A stretch of 64,000 bases of DNA from Littorina saxatilis (Eukaryota > Mollusca > Gastropoda > Littorinimorpha > Littorinidae), in NCBI RefSeq assembly GCF_037325665.1, contig NC_090254.1, positions 15,939,519 to 16,003,518 of the forward strand, written 5' to 3'. Under the pieces are notes generated by a model. It did no database searches, was not told where the DNA came from, and saw only the letters and a list, made by a program, of their open reading frames with translations. Position 1 is the stretch's first letter, and every line of letters begins with the position of its first letter. Positions 10,529 through 21,334 of the stretch are shown here, one piece after another. Made by a program: the position numbers and the translations under genes.

Positions 10529-13500
10529 GTTAAAATTAATATTAAAAGTCCTACGGTTTTGAGCCATTAAGGACTTGAGTGTTTGTCCGCTTTCAAAAAG
10601 AGGAAAGAAAGAAACAAAAAATAAGGAGAGGAGGGCAGGGGGTGGGGTTGAGTTGATAATGCTCTGTGGAATTTGTTAAAATGAAAAGTAGTTAAGATGT
10701 TTCTTGGTAAGAATTATAAGTCTGTATTCTATATCTTGAATAACGGGCTTGTAATATTTTAATTCAAATCGAGTTAAAAAGTGGAACCTTTCAGGATCAC
10801 CAATAAAACCAAATAGATGAGCAAGTAAGAGGAACACGAACAATAAATCTCAAAACTTTTTACAAATAAAAGGATTAAGATGTAAGCCACGAAGGCCGTG
10901 GTAATAAAAACAATATGTACAGTTTGGCGACTAGTGGGCCTTGGGTGAGGATATGTTGTCTAGAAGGTAGTCGCTGGAATCAGGAGGGATGGCGGGAGCC
11001 ACTCGACCTCAAACTGAAACACGCTGATGTGATAATCTGGGCTTAGTTATACCCACAGCCCCATGTCCGAGTCCCTGACCAGTCGGCACAGCAGCAAGCT
11101 GTGTGACCAGCCTAGAGAACTGCTACTGCGCAGATAATCCTGGGGACTCGGACCATGGAGCTGCATATGGTCATATAAGGTTTTAAAGGTAATTCTATTT
11201 GTAGCGCATGGAGCGAAAATGTGTTGAAATGAATAGGGTTCTCCACAATGGCAGGACTTGTTAAAGATATGGAAGCGGCAGCCGCCGGCACGGAGGCGTC
11301 TGAAGATAGTGAGGAGGTTTGTTGGGAGATCGGGGTGTAGATCGTTCATATCAATGGGTTGATAGGACAGAGATGTTACGTACTGACTTCGAATGAGTTT
11401 ACGGATTTTACTGTAGAACTCGGTTACTGAGTAGCCGATGTTAGTGTTAGCTGGGCTAGATTCTGCCGCTTCTTTGGCAGCGACATCCGCCAGTTCATTT
11501 CCCCGGACCCCTACGTGAGAGGGGACCCAGAGAAATGATACGGATGTGCCGGATGAGATTAACTGGTGACATATAAAGAGGATTTCTCTTTGTAGCTCTG
11601 CCCGATTTGATGTGTTTCGATGCAGAGCTTGTAATGAAGAGCGCGAGTCAGAGCAGAAAACTACCGCACGCGGTGTGACTGGGAGGTCATTTATAAAAGT
11701 GCATGCCATGAGCAAGGCAAATAGCTCGGCTGAGAATATGGAGATGTCTTTATTAAGAGTGTATTTCCTTGAGATTTTGAGATCTGGGATCACAAAGGCG
11801 CAGCCAACGCTGCCGTCTGCAAATTTGGATCCGTCAGTAAAGACTTTTAAATGCTCCGAGAATTTGTAGTTTAGGGTTTCTTTTGTAACAGTAGCTAGGT
11901 AGACGGGGTTATCTTTTTTGGTAGTATTATCTTCACTGTCGTATATGATAGTAGGGGTTTCCTCAAGCCAAGGCGGGTAGGAGGGCGGGGGGACCCTGGC
12001 CAGCTCACTGACCTTCACCCCGCTATCGGCTAGAATGCGGTTTACTGTGTCGGATAAGGGTAGCGTTTTGGCCAAGAGTTGAGTGCTATGTTTGGTGTTG
12101 GCCTCATAATTTTGGTGCTGAGGAAAAAAGTCAGTCAGGACCTCGCAGGCAGAGTTCTCTACCGCGTGGGCTCTGACAGCATACTGAGCTGAACGGAGTT
12201 TTATCTCATCCACAAGGGGCAGCCACCCACACTCGCTGTAGACTCGACTCTTACTCGCTTGTTGGGAGAGTCCCAGAGCTATTTTGAGCGCCCTGCACTC
12301 TATAATAGCCAGTTTTTTCATGAGCGCCGGGCGCGTCGCGAAATAAGCTTCGCACCCGTAAAGGAGGCGGGAGCGAATTAATGCCCGCACTACCTCTGTG
12401 ACACACTTACGCCCTCTGGCCCAGGATTGGGACGCCAGGTAGCGTATGATATAAAGATCCTTGTTGGCCTTATTGATCAGATGTTCGATATGACTGGTCC
12501 AGTTAAGTCGGGTATCGATGATAACGCCGAGGAACTTAACTTCTGAGCTCGGTTTGATAATATCACAACCTATCTTTATACTGCAGTTCCTGTACAGTTG
12601 TCTACGGGAGACAACAAGAAAGACTGTTTTATTTGAGGCTAGTTGGAAGCCGTTGGTGTACATATATTGACAGAGGTTGTCGATTTTAGTTTGGTAAGAA
12701 GATAAGTCAACAGTGTTGGTAACTCTGTTATGGCGTGGTCTATTAGTGTCTATTAAGGCGAGGTCGTCCGCATACAGAAGTACACTGGCACCGTCAACCC
12801 TAACAGAAGTAATGTCATAGAGCATGATGCTGAATAAGTTTGGCGCGATGATACTGCCCTGGGGAACCCCCATGTCCAGCGCATGGGTTTCGGACACCGA
12901 AGAGCCCACTCGGACAGACATCTTGCGATTGCTGATGAAGTTTTTGATGAATTGGTACATGTGGCCAGAGACACCGATTCTGCCGAGTTTTAGGAGTAGA
13001 CGAGCATGCCAGACGCTGTCGTACGCAGATTTAATATCAAAGAAGGTTCCAAGAAGAGAATTATTACTATGTGCCAAGGTCTTTTTGATTTTTTCAGTGA
13101 CGTGCACAATGTGGTCCGCACACGAACGACCTTGCCTAAAACCTGCCTGGCATGTAGGAATGATATTGTGTTTATTGAGGTGGAACTCCAGCCTCTGGTT
13201 CACCACACGCTCAAAGATCTTGCTGAGGTGGGGGGTTAGTGATATGGGGCGGTAACTGCCAGGTAGATTGCCCGGTTTTCCGCTCTTCAATACTGCTACT
13301 ACTTGTGAGTCTGACCACGCTGCGGGGATAGTATCCTTTAACCAGCATAGGTTGAAAAACTGAGTGAGCAACTTAACAAAGTTAGGTGGTAGATGTTTTA
13401 TCATGTGATATGATATTGGGTCTAAACCTGTGGATTTTTTTGGGTCTTTCACAGAAGAGATGGCGTTTTGGACTTCTTTTGCCTTAAACATGCAGTTTAT

Positions 13501-13928
13501 AGGCAACTGGTTGTCATCTGGGGGGTATGTGAAACCCTTCTCCTGATCTAACCTATAATTGAGTCGTTCAGTATCTAGGGATTTTGATTGACTATTTTTG
13601 GCAAAGGTATCTGCTAATAGGTTTGCCTTTTCAGAGTCAGTTGTGGTCATTTTATCACCCGATAGTAGTGGCTTTTCTTTAGTTCTGTATCTACATTTAA
13701 ATCTGCGGATTTTCTTCCAGATTTTGCCACAGTCTTTGTAATCTTTAGTTTCTTTGTTGACAAAGTTTTCCCAGTTTTGAAGTTTAGCCTCAGCGGTGAT
13801 CTGGTTAAATTGTATTTCAGCTGACTTCATATTCGTGAAGTTAGCGTCTGAGCAGTGCCTGAGATATGTCCTAATGTGATATCGCTTGTTTGCCAAGGCT
13901 TCATCACAGTCTGCATTCCACCACTCAT
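10529..13928 (-). mobile_element. RNase H-bearing LINE (I/Nimb-like), 5'-truncated
   Basis: A non-LTR retrotransposon inserted in the P2 repeat. It is flanked by an 11-bp direct repeat ATACAGACACA (10518-10528 and 13929-13939), the target-site duplication. The coding region is followed by about 520 bp of 3' UTR ending ...TTTTAAC at 10529. The 5' part, with the endonuclease, is missing, as in ordinary 5' truncation during reverse transcription. The open frame throughout suggests a recent insertion. Confidence 0.9.
11047..13928 (-). CDS. LINE ORF2 fragment: reverse transcriptase and RNase H
   Basis: About 960 uninterrupted codons. It begins in the linker after the missing endonuclease (EWWNADCDEALANKR). 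Reverse transcriptase motifs follow in order: SYRPISLTPHLSKIFE, AGFRQGRSCADHI, FFDIKSAYDSVWH, GVPQGSIIAPNLF and the catalytic LLYADDLAL. A type I RNase H domain comes next, with FTDGSKFADGS, AELFALLMA, CSDSRSSLQAL and WVPSHVGVRGNELAD, so the catalytic acids are present. Near the end a CHCGEPYSFQHIFAPC block resembles the Cys/His motif of I-type elements. RT plus RNase H in this order points to the I/Nimb/Ingi group; the exact clade needs a tree. The frame runs on into the flanking repeat, where no coding meaning is expected. Confidence 0.88.
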
Positions 13929-14455
13929 ATACAGACACACCAAAGCCGCAAGACCACATCACAAACAGAACTCTACAATCCACAGGTGTTGCCCACACAC
14001 ACACACAAACACACACACACACACACAGAGAAGGCGTATATATATATATATATGTATATCTATATCTATAAATATATAGAGATAGATGACAGTGTATTTT
14101 TCGCGTGGCTATAAATTGATTCGACCTTTTCACTTTTACACTAAGGACAACTTACGGGTGCAAGGAAAGCGTTCTGGACAGTGCAGTGACATTCTAAAAA
14201 TAGTAACGTAGTAACGGGAATATGGATTGACGCCACACGAAGGAAGGGAGATAAACGCTGAAAACACTGGAGAAGATAAGGAAGAGTTACTGGGAATGGA
14301 TCTGGGAAGATGAACAGAAAAACCTAAATCGGTTCAGCACTGCGCGCTGAGAGCACGTGTTGAAATATCTCATCGATGAGGTTGTGTCCGGGGTGTAGCT
14401 GAATACGGTCTCCAAATTTGAAAAAGATCCACCGAGAACTTTGGCTTGGCATCGC

Positions 14456-14502
<47 letters not shown>

Positions 14503-14546
14503 TAGACAGGCAGACAGACACAAGTCGTCTATATATATATATATAT

Positions 14547-15025
14547 ACGACTAGTGTCTGTCTGTCTGTCTGTCTGTCTGTTCGCAATGCACGGCCAAAG
14601 TTCTCGGTGGATTTTTTTCAAATTTGGACACCGTATTCAGCTACACCCCGGACACAACCTCATCGATGAGATATTTCAACACGTGCTCTCAGCGCGCAGC
14701 GCTGTGCGCGCTGAACAGATTTTTTTTTTTTTTTTTTTGGTTGTCGGGATCCACTACCAGTAACTCTTCCTTATCTTCTCCAGTGTTTTCAGCCGCGATT
14801 ATCTCCCTTCCTCCGTGTGGCGTCAATCCATATTCCCGTTACTACGTTACTATTTTTAGAAGGTCACTGCACGTTACTATTTTTAGAAGGTCTCCAGTGT
14901 TTTGCGCGTGTATCTCCTTTCCTTCGTGCGCCGGCGAAGCCGGCGTACACCCGGCAAAGCCGGGTCCCAGGCGCAGCCTGGTATTCGGCTTTACTTCTTC
15001 CCGGCGAAGCGGGTAATCATCTAGT
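14547..15025 (-). mobile_element. P2 short-form repeat, inverted copy
   Basis: About 480 bp between two TA arrays. On the - strand it starts CTAGATGATTACCCGCTTCG and ends with the same CCACCGAGAACTTTGGCC block and GACAGACAGACACTAGTCG as the long form. It faces the end of the long form at 14280-14530, so roughly 200 bp on each side can pair as a large hairpin across the TA tract. A + orientation copy is at 28249-28704. Confidence 0.75.
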
Positions 15026-15208
15026 ATATATATATATAGAAACTAGAATAATTGCACAGATAATTAAGTACAATTTTTCTCATCAGTCATAAAAATGCCG
15101 GGAATGAGGCTGTTTTCATTCTTGAGCTTCAGATATTCTTTGGTGACATACCGAAGTGTGGGTCAGTGTGTGTTTGTGAGTGTGTGTCTGTGCCCAGTGT
15201 GTGTATGC

Positions 15209-15245
<37 letters not shown>

Positions 15246-15333
15246 CGCCACGGTGTGTGTGTGTGTGTCAGCCTGTGTGTCAGTGTATGCCTGTCAGTGT
15301 CAGTGTGTGTCCGTCTGTGTGTGGCTATCCTTT
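15026..15333. other. Microsatellite-rich target region of the LTR element
   Basis: GT-rich simple sequence (15165-15320) with no gene recognised. The LTR retrotransposon inserted at its right edge. Confidence 0.7.
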
Positions 15334-15874
15334 TGTTAGGAAACGCTACCGTTGCTGAGCTTTGGTTCAGTTTTGTGTGTTGCATGTAGTTGACTTATTT
15401 GTACTTTGTGGGAAAGTACCGATATTATATTTTGTAAACACAATATTTATGCTTGGACGAGAATGCAGGTGAACTTTCTAGTCCTGTCAAAACAAGTTGT
15501 TTACCATGCTGATTTAGTGTGAGTTCGTGGCGTTCGATCAGATTAAGGGCGTCGGCACCTTTTGATGTACGTCACAGAGAACGTCACCATTCTAGTCCAT
15601 GGGCGGTTCGCATATAATGTAGTTGTATCATGTTCGGTCTGGAATATTCTCGAGATTGAGTATTTACTATATATGCCAGCGCGATTTGAATGTTAAAAAA
15701 GCTTCTATTTGAGTTCTGCTACGTTGTGCAGTTGTATGTATTGAATGCTGAATAAATCCTCGAACTCAATTTGACGAGTTGTTTTCTGTTGCTGCGAAGA
15801 CGGGCGACGTAGAATAAAAGAACACAACTATACGACGTTTGAGAACTTGTGGCAATCTCAAGTGTCGTGTAACA
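15334..15874 (+). repeat. 5' LTR
   Basis: 541 bp, starting TGTTAGGAAACGC and ending GTCGTGTAACA. It contains a TATATATGCC-type TATA region near 15670 and an AATAAA signal near 15751, as expected for promoter and polyadenylation functions in an LTR. It is practically identical to the 3' LTR. Confidence 0.95.
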
Positions 15875-15895
15875 ATTGGGGGCCAAGCCGGGATC
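15875..15895 (+). promoter_or_regulatory. Primer-binding-site-like sequence
   Basis: Directly after the LTR, TTGGGGGCCAAGCCGGGAT has the form of the complement of a tRNA 3' end (TGG start, CCGGG for the T-stem). It partly resembles the proline-tRNA site known from other retroelements, but the middle differs, so the primer tRNA is not assigned. Confidence 0.55.
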
Positions 15896-16355
15896 TACGT
15901 TTAACGCCAAGGGTTTTCCAGCAACAAAGACAGTCAAGACAGTCACAGGAGGTAGCCATCAATCGGGTGTATCCTGAGGGATCAGTATTGAGACTACGGA
16001 ACCGTGGATTCGGTGTGACTGGTGAAGAGTTTGGTAATCGCCGCAGCTCGGTACGGTGAGCGACGCCGGAGTGTATCGGGATTACAGAGGTTAGCTGCCG
16101 TTTGGACGAGACGGACTTCGTCGCGGAGCTAGTGCATTAATACTACGAAATACGACTGAGGTACGTCGCGTACGTATCGTGAGCAGAGTGCGCCGTCACG
16201 TTAGACGAGGAGGGTGGCAGCCTGCGTCTACGAAGGTGAACAGCGACGAGAGAAGCAGCGGAGGTGCAGTAGAGACTGTGTTCTTTTAGAAGACTACATT
16301 CGTCTACGTTCGGGGCTGTGAAAGAATACAGACGAACGCACCGGAAAAGACCAGA

Positions 16356-18163
16356 ATGGCTGAGTTCTGGGGAAAAGGAATTGAACTGGGACTAAAAGGC
16401 AAGCAGTTGACGGAGTTCGTCGAGTCCCAGACACGACTGCTGGCGCAGCGTGAAGAAAGACAAGCGCAGCGTGAGTGAGAAGAAAAAGAAAGACAAGCGC
16501 AGCGTGAGCGAGAAGAAAAAGAAAGACAAGCGCAGCGTGAAGAAAGACAAGCGCAGCGTGAAGATAAAGAAAGACAAGCGCAGCGTGAAGAAAAAGAAAG
16601 ACAGGCGCAGCGTGAAGAAAGAGAAAGAGAAGCACAGCGTGAAGAAAGGCAAATTGAGCTGAAACGCTTGGAGCTCCAGATAGAAATTGAGACGAAGCGC
16701 TTAGAGCTTCAGACAGAAATGGTGCGTGTTCAAAGAGATAACCAGCAGCAAATGTTACACAGGGCACCGAAACTTCCAGCATTCACTGACGGGAAGGACC
16801 AGATCGACTGCTACCTTGCAAGATTCGAGAGGTTCGCTGAGAGTGCTAGATGGCAACGCGACGACTGGGCGATTCAACTCAGCGCACATTTGACTGGGGC
16901 AGCACTTGAGGTCTACACTAGACTCTCAAACGATGACGCCAGAGACTATGATGTACTGAAGGAAGCTCTGTTGCGTTGCTACAACTTCACTGAAAGGGGC
17001 TACCGTCAACGCTTCCGCGAATGCCAGCCATTGTCTGGTGAGACACCGAGCCAGTTTGTGGAGCGCCTGTCGTCATACCTGCAGAAGTGGGTGGAGTTAT
17101 CAGGTGAAGAGCAGTCATACGAGAGTCTGCGGGACTTGATCGTGAAGGAGCAGTTCCTTAATGCCTGCCCGAAGGACCTGGCGACCCGCTTGGAAGAGCA
17201 AAAACTGCGGGGTTTGAAGGACATTACTGGTGCTGCTGAGCGTTATCAACTCTCAACTCTCAACTCAACTCAAATTTTATTGGCTTCAATTTTCATGGAA
17301 GAATTTGTCTTGCGCTTGGGAGAAAGTAAGAGTATAACATATAAAAACAGCATTCATATCACATTTCATGTATCACACACAGTAATCACTAGTATAAGCC
17401 TACAATTATCACATTTGTACCTGTATCATACATGCAAATAAATAGTATCACATTTCCACGTATCACACACAATATATACATTACATACATACAGCAAGCT
17501 TATCTCATTGCTCATGGAAGGACCCTGGGGACGTCAAAGTCATCAAAACCTTTCCAGAAGAGCGGGAACCAGGGAAACCAACCTGCCAAGGGACAAACTG
17601 AGTCCGCACCATCATCCAATGAAGGGCAGAACATAACGTGTTTCCATTGCAATGCCAAGGGCCACCGAGTCGCCAACTGTCCCCAAAAGAAAAATAACGG
17701 ACATGTCAATGACAAAGCGCAAGAACATCGACGGAGATATTACGACAACAAGAGGCAAACGAGTGGCTCGAACCAACAAGTATGTGCGAGCAGCGTCATA
17801 CTTCCAAGGGCTGCCGAGCAAGTGGCTACACCATCGGACGTGGAAGAATGTATTTCTGATGGCCAGCTTCTACTCGCCAATGGCAAGTCAATCTCTGTCG
17901 TCGCCAGCGCAGCTGTGTCAGTGTCGAACATGCCCGTGTCGAAGGGATTTGTTGAGAAGCAGGAAGTGACTGTTCTCAGAGATTCGGGCTGCAATGGGGT
18001 CATCGTCAAAGAGGATCTGGTGCCAACAGAGAAGTTCACTGGTGACTTCAAGTGGACGCTCATGGCTGACAGCAAATGCGTGAAGGCACCAGTGGTAAAA
18101 ATCCAGATCGATACTCCATACTTCACCGGAGAAGTTGAGGCCGTCTGCCTGAAGAAGCCCTAG
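16356..18163 (+). pseudogene. gag-protease region with SCAN-like capsid domain
   Basis: The region encodes, in order, a Glu/Arg/Lys-rich repeat (16440-16660), a capsid-like domain with YRQRFRECQPLSGE and VKEQFLNACPKDLATRLEEQ, a zinc knuckle CFHCNAKGHRVANC (CCHC), and an aspartic protease start with LRDSGCNGV (Asp-Ser-Gly). The capsid block is strikingly like the vertebrate SCAN domain, which is known to derive from Gmr1-like gag. The region is broken in a few places and holds a short foreign insertion, so it is a fossil gag rather than a working gene. Confidence 0.8.
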
Positions 18164-18229
18164 TACGATCTATTAATTGGGAACATTGGGGGTGCGAGAC
18201 GTCCTGATGACCCTGATGTCGAATGGAGA

Positions 18230-21202
18230 ATGGGCGCAGCTCAGCCTGCTGTTGAGGAGGAAGACCCACTGCCATTCGCGAATGAAGATATCAGCGAACT
18301 GTTACGAGATGACAGAGCAACTGTGCATCGCCGCGACCAGCCGCAGGTTGTAAGCGCTGTGACGACCAGAGCCCAGGCGAAGAAGGACAAAACAACTACG
18401 CCACTCAGGGTCACCAACAGTTCTGCAACTGCTGTCGTGGACAGGGATCAGCTGATTCAGCTACAGGAAGCTGATTCGACCTTAACAAAGTACAGGAGTC
18501 GTCCTGTCAAGGAGATAACTAAGGGCGAAGGCACTGTGCAATTTGAAGTGAAGGCCAAGATCCTGTACAGAGTGTTCCAGCACGCGAGAGTCAACGGTGG
18601 GAAGCCATTACGTCAAGTTCTGGTGCCTCAACCACTTAGGCACCAGGTGATGGAGGTGGCCCACGACTCTATTATGGGAGGTCACCTGGGTGTCAAGAAG
18701 ACATCGGACAGAATCCAGGCTGCGTTTTACTGGCCAGGACTGCATGCAGATGTGACTCGATTCTGCCGATCGTGCGATATTTGCCAGAAAACCATTCCTC
18801 GAGGAAGGGTCCCGAAAGTGCCGTTGCAGAAGATGCCTTTGATCGACCGACCTTTCAAGAGGGTGGCCATTGACCTCATCGGCGAGATAAAACCGCCAAG
18901 TGAAGCGGGTCATCGTTGGGTACTGACCCTGGTAGACTATGCAACCAGGTACCCAGAAGCCGTGCCTCTGAAGAAAATTGACACAGAGACTGTTGCCGAG
19001 GCACTTGTGGACATTTTCAGCAGAATTGGGGTTCCTGAAGAGATCCTCACAGACCTGGGGACACAGTTTGTCTCTGAATGCATGGAAGAGGTCAACAGGC
19101 TGCTGAGCATTCGTCACTTGACTACGACACCCTATCACCCGATGTGCAATGGGCTGGTCGAAAAATTCAATGCGACGCTGAAGTCCACGCTGAAGAAACT
19201 ATGCAGTGAGCAGCCAAGGCAGTGGCATCGCTACATCAATGCCTTGCTATTTGCATACAGGGAGGTGCCACAAGAGTCCACTGGATTCTCCCCGTTCGAG
19301 CTGATGTACGGGCGGACCGTGAGAGGCCCGATGCAGATACTAAAGGAATTGTGGACGAAAGATGTGGACACACCTGAAGTGAAGAACAGTTACCAGTACG
19401 TGTTCGAGTTGCGAGAGAAACTGGAGGAGACTCTCGAGATTGCGAGAGAAAACTTGAGAAAGTCTCAGGATAGTGGAAAGCACTACTACGACCGCAAAGC
19501 CGTAAACAGGAAGTTTACACCAGGTAACAAAGTGCTGATACTGCTTCCCACTGATCACAACAAACTACTGATGCAGTGGAAAGGCCCATACGAGGTTGAG
19601 GCCGTGGTAGGGATCAACGACTACAAGGTGAATGTCGGCAAGAAGTCCAAGATCTACCACGCTAACCTCCTGAAACTGTATGTGGAGAGACCTCCGGAAG
19701 CAGTACAGGTCGCAGCAAGTGTGGAAGAACCAGCCGAACTAGACGAGTTCGACGGTGAGGAACTACTGGAGTTGGGAGACCTCCACAAGAAAGAGGGAGT
19801 GGATGACGTCAAGTTAGGACCTGACCTGACAGAAGACCAGCAGAAGGAGCTGCATGATTTTATGGGCGACTTCACCCATAGGTTCTCTGATGTTCCAGGC
19901 TCTACGTCCTTGGTCGAACATGAAGTCCACCTCACATCTGACGTTCCTGTTCGCTCAAAACCATACCCTATCCCGTTTCAGGCTCGGGAATCCTTGAAGA
20001 AGGACATCGACAACATGTTGAAGATGGGGGTCATCCGTGAATCATCATCCCCTTATTCATCTCCCGTTGTTGTTGTCAAGAAGAAAGACGGCACGAACAG
20101 GGTATGCATTGACTTCAGGAAAGTCAATAAGATCACCGTGTTTGACCCTGAACCAATGCCGACGGCAACTGATCTATTCCGACAGTTAACCGGCAGTAAG
20201 ATCTTCTCAAAGATCGATCTCAGCAAGGGATATTGGCAAATTCCTGTGCGCGAAGAGGACATACCAAAGACCGCCTTTGCAACTCCAGACGGAACGTATG
20301 AGTGCCTGCGGATGCCTTTTGGCATGGTGAACAGTGGTGCTACCCTTAAGAGGGGAATGCGAAAAATGCTCAAAGGAATGAAGAATGTTGTGTACTACTG
20401 GGATGATCTGCTAGTCCACACGGAGACCTTTGCGGAGCATCTGGAGACTTTGAGGGAAATGTTTTCCCGCCTGACAAAAGCTAATCTGACCGTGAGACCC
20501 AGCAAGTGCATTTTGGGGACCGACAACGTTGACTTCATAGGTCATTCATTGAAGGAAGGTCAAAAGGGGCTTTTGTTGGAAAACGTCACCAAGATCCTCA
20601 ATGCGCCACGTCCTGAAACCAAGAAGCAGGTGCGATCCTTCCTTGGATTGGCTGGGTACTACAGAGAGTTCATTCCAAACTTCGCCGCCATAACGGCGCC
20701 TTTGTCGGACATGACCCGAAAAAGATGCCCCAACCGAATACTCTGGGGACCAGCTCAGGAGAAGGCATACCAGACCGTGCGCGACCTGATGTCACGAGAC
20801 CCGGTGCTACGCCTTCCTGATACTGCCAAAGAGTTCATCTTGCGTACAGACGCATCGGACGAAGGGATCGGCGCCATGCTGATGCAAGAGCATGGAGGTA
20901 AACCGTTTCCGGTCAGCTATGCCAGCAAGAAGCTGTCAGGAGCCGAGAAGAACTACTCGACCATGGAGAAAGAGTGTTTAGCCATCGTGTGGGGAATCAA
21001 GAAATTTGAACTCTACCTCCAAGGGGTGAAATTCGTGCTTCAGACTGATCACAAACCCCTCACCTACCTGAACTCTGCGAAGTTTGTGAATAATCGTATC
21101 ATGAGGTGGGTGATGTACTTGCAGAACTTTGATATGCGAGTGGAATCGATCAAGGGTTCAGACAATGTTGGAGCAGATTTTCTCAGCCGAGTATGTGAGT
21201 AA
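18230..21202 (+). CDS. pol: integrase, reverse transcriptase, RNase H
   Basis: A 990-codon open frame. Residues about 140-190 hold the HHCC zinc finger of integrase (GGHLG, then CRSCDICQ). Residues about 205-320 hold the DDE core, seen as AIDLIG, LTDLGTQF and GLVEKFN. A linker with a C-terminal integrase part follows. Reverse transcriptase spans about 560-760 with SSPYSSPVVVVKKKDG, FSKIDLSKGYWQI and the YWDD catalytic box. RNase H begins at LRTDASDEGIGAML and runs to DHKPLTYL. Integrase thus precedes RT, the reverse of usual Ty3/gypsy order and like Ty1/copia. No envelope-like frame follows before the 3' LTR. Confidence 0.93.
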   Translation: MGAAQPAVEEEDPLPFANEDISELLRDDRATVHRRDQPQVVSAVTTRAQAKKDKTTTPLRVTNSSATAVVDRDQLIQLQEADSTLTKYRSRPVKEITKGEGTVQFEVKAKILYRVFQHARVNGGKPLRQVLVPQPLRHQVMEVAHDSIMGGHLGVKKTSDRIQAAFYWPGLHADVTRFCRSCDICQKTIPRGRVPKVPLQKMPLIDRPFKRVAIDLIGEIKPPSEAGHRWVLTLVDYATRYPEAVPLKKIDTETVAEALVDIFSRIGVPEEILTDLGTQFVSECMEEVNRLLSIRHLTTTPYHPMCNGLVEKFNATLKSTLKKLCSEQPRQWHRYINALLFAYREVPQESTGFSPFELMYGRTVRGPMQILKELWTKDVDTPEVKNSYQYVFELREKLEETLEIARENLRKSQDSGKHYYDRKAVNRKFTPGNKVLILLPTDHNKLLMQWKGPYEVEAVVGINDYKVNVGKKSKIYHANLLKLYVERPPEAVQVAASVEEPAELDEFDGEELLELGDLHKKEGVDDVKLGPDLTEDQQKELHDFMGDFTHRFSDVPGSTSLVEHEVHLTSDVPVRSKPYPIPFQARESLKKDIDNMLKMGVIRESSSPYSSPVVVVKKKDGTNRVCIDFRKVNKITVFDPEPMPTATDLFRQLTGSKIFSKIDLSKGYWQIPVREEDIPKTAFATPDGTYECLRMPFGMVNSGATLKRGMRKMLKGMKNVVYYWDDLLVHTETFAEHLETLREMFSRLTKANLTVRPSKCILGTDNVDFIGHSLKEGQKGLLLENVTKILNAPRPETKKQVRSFLGLAGYYREFIPNFAAITAPLSDMTRKRCPNRILWGPAQEKAYQTVRDLMSRDPVLRLPDTAKEFILRTDASDEGIGAMLMQEHGGKPFPVSYASKKLSGAEKNYSTMEKECLAIVWGIKKFELYLQGVKFVLQTDHKPLTYLNSAKFVNNRIMRWVMYLQNFDMRVESIKGSDNVGADFLSRVCE

Positions 21203-21321
21203 AACTGTGTTCATTCTCCAACAGACTGATGTACATACCTGGATTTCAATCTGTTATGTATACATAATATGTGTATAGGTAGCGTTTCAATGATTGAAAG
21301 AAATTAGGTAAATTTCTTCTG

Positions 21322-21334
21322 GTGTTGGGGGTAA
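21322..21334 (+). promoter_or_regulatory. Polypurine-tract-like site
   Basis: A short purine-rich run ending GGGGGTAA lies immediately before the 3' LTR, where plus-strand priming occurs in this family. It is shorter and less pure than a classical tract. Confidence 0.45.

Larger units (their letters stand above)
9785..14530 (+). mobile_element. P2 long-form repeat, split by a LINE
   Basis: Starts in a TA array with CTAGAGGAATACCCGGCTTCGCC, a C/G palindrome, and ends with GATCCACCGAGAACTTTGGC, a CA/CAGA microsatellite and another TA array. A 3.4-kb LINE interrupts it at 10529-13928; the two outer parts total about 1.34 kb, matching the uninterrupted copy at 28717-30093. It contains an internal partial duplication (AAACGGGATTGAG blocks at about 9880 and 10470). 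No coding sequence of its own is visible. Confidence 0.7.

Noticed and set aside
16450-16662. Lys/Arg-rich host protein frame
   Set aside because: It is an alternative frame of the tandem charged repeat in the LTR element's gag region.
18195-18225. Hammerhead-ribozyme-like CTGATGA...GAA word
   Set aside because: It lies in retroelement coding sequence and the flanking bases do not form the required three stems.
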